In this document: positions 58,309-64,000 of the stretch, in pieces
Layout of the letters: every line of letters starts with the position of its first letter
How positions within the stretch are numbered: position 1 is the first letter of the stretch
Assembly: GCF_016864375.1 (NCBI RefSeq)
Contig: NZ_CP069354.1
Location: forward strand, 1,116,001-1,180,000
DNA from: Microvirga sp. VF16
GTDB taxonomy: Bacteria; Pseudomonadota; Alphaproteobacteria; Rhizobiales; Beijerinckiaceae
Reading direction: 5' to 3'
DNA: 64,000 nt
Made by a program: the position numbers and the translations under genes
The notes under the pieces: generated by a model
Database searches by the model: none
Seen by the model: only the letters and a program-made list of their open reading frames with translations
Told to the model about the DNA's origin: nothing

Positions 58309-58737
58309 ATGGGTAAGTTGAAGGGAGCATATCCGCTCCAGGGCGGCTGCCAATGCGGCCAGGTGCGGTATGAGCTCACGGGATCGCCGCGTGAAATCTA
58401 TGTCTGTCACTGCCGCGAGTGCCAGAAGCAATCGGCCTCGGCCTTCGGGATTTCAGTCATGGCCCGCAGCGCCGATGTCAGGCTCCTGACCGGCAAGCTC
58501 AGCCATTGGACGCGTCCGACCGATGCCGGACGGACCCTGACCTGCTTCTTCTGCCCGTATTGCGGATCGCGCGTATGGCATGGGAACAAGGACCAGGAGG
58601 ATGAGATCAGCCTCAAGGGAGGCTCTCTCGACGAGCCGGTCGATCTGACCGATGCCATCCATATCTGGACCTCCCGCAAGCTCAACGGTGTGGTCATCCC
58701 CGAGGGCAACCGGCAATATCCGGGAAAGCCCGATTAG
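58309..58737 (+). CDS. GFA-family (Mss4-like fold) zinc protein
   Basis: 142 residues from the ATG after the CGGTAACGGT sequence. Zinc-site cysteines are CQC (14, 16), CHCRECQ (33, 35, 38) and CPYC (82, 85), with another at 79. The family includes glutathione-dependent formaldehyde-activating enzyme, but many members have other or unknown roles, and there is no formaldehyde gene next to it. A long frame upstream is discounted. Confidence 0.9.
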   Translation: MGKLKGAYPLQGGCQCGQVRYELTGSPREIYVCHCRECQKQSASAFGISVMARSADVRLLTGKLSHWTRPTDAGRTLTCFFCPYCGSRVWHGNKDQEDEISLKGGSLDEPVDLTDAIHIWTSRKLNGVVIPEGNRQYPGKPD

Positions 58738-58902
58738 GGCGGTTCGCCTCGCACGAGAGGGTTTTGTCATCCAAGGCGATATCCAAGGCGATGCACAAAC
58801 CATCCGAGTATCCTCTGTCCCCGTCCTGCGGTAGAATAAGGGTTCGTGGCGTTTCCCCGACGCTCTCATGAGCGCCGCTCACCTGTCCGATGGAAGCGGC
58901 CT

Positions 58903-59280
58903 ATGGTTCAGAAACTTTTTCTCGCCCTGATCGTGCTCGTGATGGGGTTTGATCGCCCGGCCGAAGCCCACGACATCTACTCACGCCTGACGGATACGTG
59001 GGGGAACAGCTGCTGCAACGATACGGATTGTCGGCCCGCGCCCTACCGGATCACCCCGGCGGGGGTGCGGATGCTCGTCGACGGGGACTGGATCGAGGTG
59101 CCGGGTCATACGATCCAGTATCGGGCCCTGCTCGGGGATACCGGTGAATCGGGCGGGGGGCATTGGTGCGGTCGCGCCTACCAGAAGGTCGATGACAGCA
59201 TCTTCCATGTCACGCAATGCGCGGTGCTCCCGCCAAGCACCGCGGCTCTGTTTAGCTCGCCCCTCGGGTTCGGCAATTAG
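58903..59280 (+). CDS. Secreted hypothetical protein
   Basis: 125 residues. Signal peptide MVQKLFLALIVLVMGF with cleavage near AEA (~22). The mature protein begins HDIYSRLTDTWGNSCCNDTD and has five Cys (a CC pair, a C, and GGHWCGRAYQKV and VTQCAVLP later), suggesting two disulfides. I recall similar small secreted proteins in Rhizobiales but no function. No operon. Confidence 0.75.
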   Translation: MVQKLFLALIVLVMGFDRPAEAHDIYSRLTDTWGNSCCNDTDCRPAPYRITPAGVRMLVDGDWIEVPGHTIQYRALLGDTGESGGGHWCGRAYQKVDDSIFHVTQCAVLPPSTAALFSSPLGFGN

Positions 59281-59295
59281 TGTCAGGGACGTCCC

Positions 59296-60213
59296 TTAAG
59301 CAGCCTTCTCCCCCAAGGCCTGCCCCGCTTCCCAGCCCAGAATGGCCTGCTTGCGGGTCAGGCCCCAATGATAGCCGGTGAGCGCGCCGGAACGGCCGAG
59401 CACCCGGTGGCAGGGCACCACGAAGGAGACCGGGTTCTTGCCCACCGCCGCGCCGACCGCCCGGCAGGCCGAGGGCTTGCCGATATGGCGGGCGATGTCG
59501 GAATAGGTCGTGGCCTTGTCGCGGGGAATGCGCAGCAGGGTCTGCCAGACCCGGACCTCGAAATCCGTGCCGATGAGAACCACCCGCAGGGGTTGCTCCG
59601 CCTGCCACTGCGTCGGGTTGAAAATGCGCTTCGCCAGCGGTGCCGTGGCGGCCTCGTCCTCCACATAGGTGGCCTTGGGCCAACGGCGGGTGAGGTCCGC
59701 CAGGGCCGCCCGCCGGTCGCCGTCATCCACGAAGCCGAGGCCTGCAAGTCCCCGGTCGGTCGCGATCAGCACTGCCTCGCCGAAGGGGGAGGGGTGGAAG
59801 CCGAAGCGCATGGTGAGGCTTGCGCCGCCCACCTTGTAGTCCCCCGGCGTCATGGCCTCATGGGTGACGAAGAGGTCGTGCAGCCGGGCGGGGCCGGAGA
59901 GCCCGACCTCGTAGGTGGCGTCGAGCACGCTCGCGGAATCGGCCAGCAGCGCCTTGGCGTTGTCGAGAGTCAGCGCCTGCAGAAAAGCCTTCGGGCTCAA
60001 ACCGGCCCAGCGGCGAAAGAGATGATGCACATGGGTGGTGGACAGGCCCACATGATCGGCGATCGCCTCGAGCGAGGGCTGGTCGCGCCAGCGCTCCGAG
60101 ATGAACGCAATGATCCGGCGCACCCGCTCGTAATCCGAATGCGGCTCGTCCGGCACGGTGATCGCGCCCGGTTCGATGGTGATGTTGCGTAACGTATCAA
60201 GCATGGCTTTCAT
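59296..60213 (-). CDS. AraC-domain/O6-methylguanine-DNA methyltransferase fusion (Ada-like, lacks the N-terminal zinc domain)
   Basis: 305 residues. An AraC-type helix-turn-helix (EAIADHVGLSTTHVHHLFRR, ~49-68) is followed by the methyltransferase domain with the PCHRV active site (Cys268) and GIPRDKATTYSDIARHIG-like text. The N-terminal Ada domain with Cys38 of E. coli Ada is missing, so self-activation by phosphotriester methylation is not expected; the DNA-binding half may bind the promoter directly. Repairs O6-methylguanine by irreversible transfer to Cys268. Confidence 0.92.
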   Translation of the reverse strand: MKAMLDTLRNITIEPGAITVPDEPHSDYERVRRIIAFISERWRDQPSLEAIADHVGLSTTHVHHLFRRWAGLSPKAFLQALTLDNAKALLADSASVLDATYEVGLSGPARLHDLFVTHEAMTPGDYKVGGASLTMRFGFHPSPFGEAVLIATDRGLAGLGFVDDGDRRAALADLTRRWPKATYVEDEAATAPLAKRIFNPTQWQAEQPLRVVLIGTDFEVRVWQTLLRIPRDKATTYSDIARHIGKPSACRAVGAAVGKNPVSFVVPCHRVLGRSGALTGYHWGLTRKQAILGWEAGQALGEKAA

Positions 60214-60307
60214 CCTGATTGACGCTCATCCTAGCGATCCGGGAGTAGGGACGACACCCGATTTCTGTGGCGGTCTGAGCCCCTCCATCCGGAAATAGGA
60301 TCGTACG

Positions 60308-60398
60308 TGTCATCCCCGGCGAGGGACGGGGATCCATTGAGACACGCTGCCTCTATGGATTCCCTTCCCCTCCGCCGACGCTCCGGCCGGGAATGACA
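60308..60398. repeat. Fold-back element, ~91 bp
   Basis: TGTCATCCCCGGCGAGG at one end and GGCCGGGAATGACA at the other, inverted apart from one base, with GGGATCCATTGAG / CTATGGATTCCC inside. It lies downstream of the start of the Ada-like gene. Confidence 0.7.
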
Positions 60399-60417
60399 AC
60401 AGAGCCACCCCCCTCCG

Positions 60418-60524
60418 CCGTCATCCCCGTCCCCGGACTTGATCTGGGGATCAGGCCCGGGGATCCACGCCTTTAGCAACGCCGCGGCTCGCAAGCGGGG
60501 GGCGGCACGAGGCCGGCCATGACG
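60418..60524. repeat. Fold-back-like element, CGTCATCC...CATGACG
   Basis: Begins CCGTCATCCCCGTCCCCGG and ends GGCCGGCCATGACG; an inner CCCGGGGATCC is present. Only the outer ends are well inverted, so it is a degenerate member of the CGTCAT group. Together with 60308-60398 it fills the gap up to the promoter at 60570. Confidence 0.5.
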
Positions 60525-60554
60525 CGACGAGGCGCATGCCCGGGATGAAGATTT

Positions 60555-60569
60555 GTTCTCACTTTGTTC
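60555..60569. promoter_or_regulatory. LexA-like box GTTC-N7-GTTC
   Basis: GTTC-TCACTTT-GTTC. GTTC-N7-GTTC is the established LexA operator form in alphaproteobacteria. It abuts the -35 hexamer of the promoter at 60570, so bound LexA would block it. The motif is short and could occur by chance. Confidence 0.5.
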
Positions 60570-60598
60570 TTGACAAGGTTCCTAACCTCGGCTATATC
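60570..60598 (+). promoter_or_regulatory. Near-consensus sigma70 promoter of the predicted RNA
   Basis: TTGACA and TATATC separated by exactly 17 bases, with a start expected near 60604-60606. No gene with a ribosome site follows on this strand before nth at 61473. Confidence 0.75.
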
Positions 60599-60603
60599 GT
60601 TGC

Positions 60604-60842
60604 CTCAGATCTGCTCCTGTCGAGGGGCGCGCTCGCGAGGCGTCGCAGTGTGGGAGCAGGCACGGTCCCGTGGCATGGCCTCGCAAGCTGTGCCGACGGG
60701 AGGCCCAGGATGCTGGGCTGGTAGTCGGGATCGGTCCAAGGCCGCCGCTGAGCAAGCGGTCAACGCCTTGGGCGGTTGACTGAGCTGGCCTCTCCTGTCC
60801 GCCTAAAGAAGCCGTGCGCGAAGAGGCACTCCGGCTCTTCCC
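60604..60842 (+). ncRNA. Predicted structured non-coding RNA, unknown family
   Basis: From the promoter start, the transcript folds into consecutive stable hairpins: CTGCTCC/GGAGCAG (60611-60659), a 13-base stem UCCCGU-GGCAUGG / CUGUGCC-ACGGGA (60666-60701), GCCCAG/CUGGGC (60703-60718) and CCAAGGC/GCCUUGG (60736-60771) enclosing CCGCU/AGCGG. A closing helix CTCAG (60604-60608) / CTGAG (60780-60784) would join the ends. A final hairpin GAAGAG/CTCTTC (60820-60840) may mark the 3' end. No motif of SRP RNA, tmRNA, RNase P or a common riboswitch was recognised. The only open frame is a 34-43-codon one without a ribosome site. The 3' end is uncertain. Confidence 0.55.
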
Positions 60843-60942
60843 AAATCACCACAGACATCGAGCCGGGCTGCCTGTCGCGCCACCCTCGATCACCACTCAG
60901 GCTCGCAGCTCACGCTGCGGGCCCACAGGTGCTGGAGTTCGA

Positions 60943-61452
60943 TCAATGACCCCGCTTCACATCCGCCAGGGCCCGGCCGAAGGCCTCCGCCAGGGTTTCC
61001 CGCTCCGGCGGGGAAAGATCGCGGGCAATTTCGACATGCTCATTGCGGGAGGTGAGCGAGAGATGCTGCATGCCGTATTCGTCGTCGACCTCGCGCTCGA
61101 GGCGAGTCCAGAGTGGATTAAACTGCCAGTCCTGTACTTCGCCCCTCGGGCTCACCTTGCGGAACAGGAGTCGGATCGGCGTCAGCTCCAAAAGTTCGAA
61201 CGCCTCGGCTTGGCGATAGCTGAGGCGAAAGGCGATGTAGAGGCCGAGGAAATCGAGGCCGAAGAAACCGGCGACCGGCCAGAAACCCATGATCACGAAG
61301 GGCAGGCTCGCCACCACAGAGACGAGGCAGACAAGCGCCATGACGATCTTAAAGCCCTGCGGACTCAGCGACCGGTGCGGGCGGATCACGGCCGAGAACA
61401 CCGGCTGCTCGAACCGGCCGATTTCGCCATATGTCGCCTTGCCGCTTGCCAT
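60943..61452 (-). CDS. DUF2244 integral membrane protein
   Basis: 169 residues. Two membrane segments near residues 33-75 (FKIVMALVCLVSVVASLPFV, then GFWPVAGFFGLDFLGLYIAF) are followed by a soluble half with TRLEREVDDEYGMQHLSLTS. This agrees with DUF2244 of Rhizobiales in length and pattern. Function unknown; it sits divergently from nth, a common neighbour. Confidence 0.88.
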   Translation of the reverse strand: MASGKATYGEIGRFEQPVFSAVIRPHRSLSPQGFKIVMALVCLVSVVASLPFVIMGFWPVAGFFGLDFLGLYIAFRLSYRQAEAFELLELTPIRLLFRKVSPRGEVQDWQFNPLWTRLEREVDDEYGMQHLSLTSRNEHVEIARDLSPPERETLAEAFGRALADVKRGH

Positions 61453-61472
61453 GCCTTAAGTATAACGCAGAA

Positions 61473-62216
61473 ATGTCCGATCTGAAGCTCTCCCCCCGCC
61501 GCATCGCCAAGCCGAAAGCAAAGCCCACCGTCCCGGCAAAAAAGGTCGGGAAGGTTCTGCGTGCGCGCAGTCCGAAGCCCGTCGACAGGGCGACGATGAT
61601 CGAGATCTTCCGTCGCCTGCACGCGGCCAATCCCGAGCCCAAGGGCGAGCTCGAGCATACCAATCCCTACACGCTGCTGGTCGCCGTGGCGCTCTCGGCG
61701 CAATCGACCGATGTCGGCGTCAACAAGGCGACCAAGAATCTCTTCCCCATCGCCGATACGCCGCAGAAGATGCTAGACCTCGGCGAGGAGGGCCTGCGCC
61801 AGCACATCAAGACGCTGAATTTCTATAACACCAAGGCAAAGAACGTCATCACGACGGCGCGGCGGCTCGTGGAGGAGTTCGGCGGCGAGGTACCGGATTC
61901 CGTCGAGGTGCTGGAGACGCTGCCGGGTGTCGGGCGCAAGACCGCGAGCGTCGTGGTCAACATCGCCTTTAAGAACCCGCGCATTGCCGTCGACACGCAT
62001 ATCTTCCGCGTCACCAACCGCATCCCGCTCGCGATCACCAAGACGCCGCTGGACACGCAGATCGCGCTGGAGAAGCTGATCCCGCACGAGTTCCTGCTCC
62101 ATGCCCATCACTGGCTGATCCTGCATGGCCGCTACATCTGCAAGGCGCGCCGGCCCGAATGCTGGCGCTGCCCGATCAACGACCTATGCCGCTATCCGGA
62201 CAAGACGATTCCGTGA
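61473..62216 (+). CDS. nth: Endonuclease III
   Basis: Base-excision repair glycosylase/AP lyase for oxidised pyrimidines; 247 residues. Helix-hairpin-helix LPGVGRKTA (150-158) with catalytic Lys156, Asp174 (VDTHIFRV), and the four cluster cysteines 223, 230, 233 and 239 in C-X6-C-X2-C-X5-C spacing. The N-terminal ~35 residues are a basic Lys/Pro-rich extension. A start 14 codons upstream is possible but weaker. Confidence 0.98.
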   Translation: MSDLKLSPRRIAKPKAKPTVPAKKVGKVLRARSPKPVDRATMIEIFRRLHAANPEPKGELEHTNPYTLLVAVALSAQSTDVGVNKATKNLFPIADTPQKMLDLGEEGLRQHIKTLNFYNTKAKNVITTARRLVEEFGGEVPDSVEVLETLPGVGRKTASVVVNIAFKNPRIAVDTHIFRVTNRIPLAITKTPLDTQIALEKLIPHEFLLHAHHWLILHGRYICKARRPECWRCPINDLCRYPDKTIP

Positions 62217-62223
62217 GATGAAG

Positions 62224-62447
62224 TGTCATCCCGGACGGCAAAGCCGATCCGGGATCGCAAGACGAGAATGGCGCAAGAACCCTCCTCCCCCTTGTGGGGA
62301 GGAGTTGGAGGTGGGGGTGTTGGCGCCACACCTTCATTGGCTATCGCTCACACCCCCACCCTTCATCCCTCCCCACAAGGGGGAGGGAAACCGGTGTTTC
62401 ATTCTGCTCGCGATCCCGGATCTCCGCTTTGCTTCGTCCGGGATGAC
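62224..62447. repeat. Nested repeat: fold-back element split by a second palindromic element
   Basis: Outer element: TGTCATCCCGGACGGCAAAG at the left and CTTTGCTTCGTCCGGGATGA at the right, with GATCCGGGATCGC and GCGATCCCGGATC inside it. Between the halves lies a complete CCTCCCCC-type element (62281-62388: CCTCCTCCCCCTTGTGGGGA ... CCCTCCCCACAAGGGGGAGG). This is an insertion of one repeat into another. Confidence 0.85.
62281..62388. repeat. CCTCCCC-type palindromic element, inner copy
   Basis: The left unit (CTCCCCCTTGTGGGGAGG with GGAGGTGGGGGTGTTGG after it) and the right unit (ACACCCCCACCCTTCATCCC, then TCCCCACAAGGGGGAGGG) are inverted relative to each other. Same family as 51230-51388. It has inserted into the outer fold-back element. 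Confidence 0.82.
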
Positions 62448-62469
62448 GCTCTGGGAAATGCGACGAGAG

Positions 62470-62718
62470 TTATCGCCTCAAGCAGCGCGGTGCCCCTCGC
62501 GTACAGGCAATTCCCGGCGTCGAGCAGGCGAGTCCCTCTGTCGTGCGGGAGCAGACCACGCAGCTGTCCGCCCATTCGACGCAAGCCGGATCCGGAGGCC
62601 CGCCTTGCGTGGATTGCTGCGGTCCGGCGCTCGCACTCGCGATCACGGCGACGATGACCATCAGAAGGGCAACCGCAATGGAGAGGATGATCGCGAGAGC
62701 CTCGTCGCGCGCCGGCAT
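62470..62718 (-). CDS. Small Cys-containing secreted or membrane protein
   Basis: 82 residues. One hydrophobic segment (LAIILSIAVALLMVIVAVIA, ~residues 8-28), then a short mature part with six Cys (PACVEWADSCVVCSRTTEGL, ACSTPGIACTRGAPRC). The start lies three bases after the uppP stop, so it is likely co-transcribed with uppP. Not recognised; may be lineage-specific. Confidence 0.6.
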   Translation of the reverse strand: MPARDEALAIILSIAVALLMVIVAVIASASAGPQQSTQGGPPDPACVEWADSCVVCSRTTEGLACSTPGIACTRGAPRCLRR

Positions 62719-62721
62719 CGA

Positions 62722-63519
62722 TCAGCCGTAGACGATCAGGCCGGCGAGGCCTGCGGCGCCAACGAGGATGCGCCAATAGGCGAAGGGCGTGAAGCCGTGG
62801 CGGGAGACGTAGTCCAAGAGCAGCTTCACGACGAGCAACGCCGCGATGAAGGCGGAGAGGAAGCCAGCGACGATGATCGCGGCGTCATTGGCGGAGAGAA
62901 TCTTGTAGTTCTTCAACAGATCGTAGGTGAAGGCGCCGGCCATGGTCGGCATGGCGAGGAAGAACGAAAACTCCGCCGCTGCGCGCTTCGATGCGCCCAT
63001 CAGCATGGCGCCGACGATGGTGGCGCCGGAGCGGGAGACGCCGGGGATCATGGCCGCGCATTGCATGAGGCCGATCTTGAAATACATCGAGAGCGGAAAC
63101 CGCGTCGCGTCGGTCTTCGTCGCCTCCAGCGGCAGACGGTCGATGGCGAGCAGCACGAAGCCGCCGACGATCAGGGTCGTGCACACGATCCAGGGATTGA
63201 AGAGCACTTCCTTGATGAAGCCATGCAGCACTGCGCCGATCACGGCCGCAGGCAGGAAGGCGACGAGAACACCGATGACGAAGTGACGCGCCATCGGATC
63301 GTGCGGCAGCGCCTTGGCGATGGACCAGAGCTTGTGGAAGTAGACCGACAGGATCGCCAGGATCGCGCCGAGCTGGATCAGAACCTCAAAGGTCTTGCCG
63401 GTCGACTCGAAGCCGAGGAAATGGCCGACGAGGAGCAGATGGCCCGTGGAGGAGACCGGAAGAAATTCCGTCAGACCTTCGATGAGGCCGAGAAAGAGCG
63501 CCTCGATGATTTGCGACAT
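62722..63519 (-). CDS. uppP: Undecaprenyl-diphosphatase UppP (BacA)
   Basis: Recycles the lipid carrier for peptidoglycan; 265 residues, about eight membrane helices. Active-site text [20 protein letters not shown] near the N-terminus and [19 protein letters not shown] in the middle are intact. Confers bacitracin tolerance when overexpressed. First gene of a pair with the small Cys-rich protein. Confidence 0.97.
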   Translation of the reverse strand: MSQIIEALFLGLIEGLTEFLPVSSTGHLLLVGHFLGFESTGKTFEVLIQLGAILAILSVYFHKLWSIAKALPHDPMARHFVIGVLVAFLPAAVIGAVLHGFIKEVLFNPWIVCTTLIVGGFVLLAIDRLPLEATKTDATRFPLSMYFKIGLMQCAAMIPGVSRSGATIVGAMLMGASKRAAAEFSFFLAMPTMAGAFTYDLLKNYKILSANDAAIIVAGFLSAFIAALLVVKLLLDYVSRHGFTPFAYWRILVGAAGLAGLIVYG

Positions 63520-63698
63520 CGTTGAAATCCTGAAAAACGGCGCCAGATGCGGGAGCTATCCCAAGTCTGTCAAGCAAGGTTTGCGCCGCCGGCTTAACCC
63601 TTCTGCATCACGGACATGAGATTCACCAATATTCCTTACCAACCCTTAACGAAGCACGGCCTTATTCTCGCCGCCTGTTTCGCGTCACACATAGATTC

Positions 63699-64000
63699 AT
63701 GGCCATCCTGCATTCTTATCCGTTCTGCTCGCAGTCGCGGTTCGCGCGTCTTATTTTCGCGGAGCTCGGCCTTGAGCCAGAGATGGTCGAGGAAAAGCCG
63801 TGGGACCGGCGCATTCCCTTTCTGGAGATCAACCCGGCCGGGAATCTGCCGCTCCTCATCGACGATAACGGGCTTGTGGTGGCGGGACCGACGGGTCTTG
63901 CGGAGTATCTCGACGAGACGCGCGGCGAGGACTTAAGGGATCGGCGCTTGCTGCCCAGGGATCTTGCGCAGAGGATCGAGGTCCGCCGCCTGCTTGACTG
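63699..64000 (+). CDS. Glutathione S-transferase family protein (partial)
   Basis: The first ~100 residues are visible, and the rest lies beyond the window. Thioredoxin-like N-domain: MAILHSYPFCSQSRFARLIF, EINPAGNLPLLIDDNGLVVA (cis-Pro in NLPLL) and AGPTGLAEYLDETRG, which occupies the usual Glu/Asp-Ser GSH-binding position but reads GPTG where most GSTs have ES. The C-terminal helical domain starts at RRLLPRDLAQRIEVRRLLD. Divergent from uppP. Confidence 0.85.
   Translation, partial: MAILHSYPFCSQSRFARLIFAELGLEPEMVEEKPWDRRIPFLEINPAGNLPLLIDDNGLVVAGPTGLAEYLDETRGEDLRDRRLLPRDLAQRIEVRRLLD

Noticed and set aside
60536..60780. Short coding genes in the predicted RNA region
   Set aside because: Frames here either start upstream of the promoter or lack a ribosome site, and their translations are low-complexity. 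Stable stems cross them in ways that suit an RNA rather than a protein.
60604..60842. Known housekeeping RNA (SRP RNA, tmRNA, RNase P RNA, 6S RNA)
   Set aside because: The SRP loop motif (GGAAG region), a tmRNA tag frame with a tRNA-like end, and RNase P core motifs were not seen. The fold is a row of hairpins, not one long rod as in 6S RNA. A covariance search is still needed.

Overview
The window looks like a chromosomal segment of a high-GC alphaproteobacterium of the Rhizobiales, most likely Methylobacteriaceae such as Microvirga; the genus is inferred from gene content and from memory of related genomes. The evidence is the mix of Rhizobiales-type families (DUF2852, DUF1127, DUF2244, PRC-barrel, DUF1330 and a PmtA-like methyltransferase), conserved neighbourhoods (hrcA/rph-rdgB-hemW, rsmI-yraN/LppC, dnaK-dnaJ), TTG and GTG starts, and many dispersed palindromic repeats. 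No rRNA, CRISPR array, integrase or insertion sequence was seen. One tRNA gene, tRNA-Ser(GGA), is present.

Layout. (1) 1-6243: a catabolic operon read leftwards (short-chain dehydrogenase, split transketolase, TRAP transporter dctPQM) with a divergent LysR regulator and a T-N11-A palindrome placed where an activator would bind. (2) 6503-10136: a broken reading frame, then a sugar-type ABC importer (binding protein and two permeases) with no ATPase gene beside it. (3) 10319-11470: an AT-rich orphan membrane-protein gene next to tRNA-Ser, probably acquired. (4) 11678-23330: housekeeping and stress genes, including a frameshifted msrA, MepA, a histone H1-like protein, a RecD-like helicase, an orphan TRAP binding protein, ArsC and an MFS carrier. 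(5) 23608-41596: lepA, an APC permease, a TctC-type binding protein, hrcA/rph/rdgB, DUF2852 with a TetR-type regulator, hemW, gshB, a lipid kinase, LysR/DUF1127, rsmI-yraN/LppC and OsmC. (6) 41616-44515: a sulfonate/nitrate-type ABC importer with a consensus promoter, a palindromic operator and a hairpin over the start region. (7) 44625-57947: glnD, grpE, a TRIC-type channel, alkB, gpmA, dapB, two DUF1330 genes, pyrF, a pmtA-like gene, dnaJ and dnaK. (8) 58309-64000: a GFA-family protein, an Ada-like alkyltransferase, a probable structured non-coding RNA, DUF2244, nth, uppP and a partial glutathione S-transferase.

Most notable points. A strongly structured, apparently non-coding transcript at about 60600-60840 has a near-consensus sigma70 promoter, and a GTTC-N7-GTTC motif (the alphaproteobacterial LexA box form) directly abuts its -35 element. 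Two palindromic repeat families, A and B, lie in tandem at two places; at one of them both are read in frame as the N-terminal extension of an ABC permease. A third family of fold-back elements of about 80-145 bp fills intergenic gaps, and in one case encloses a different palindromic repeat.

All calls come from reading the sequence and translations by eye; no database search was run.
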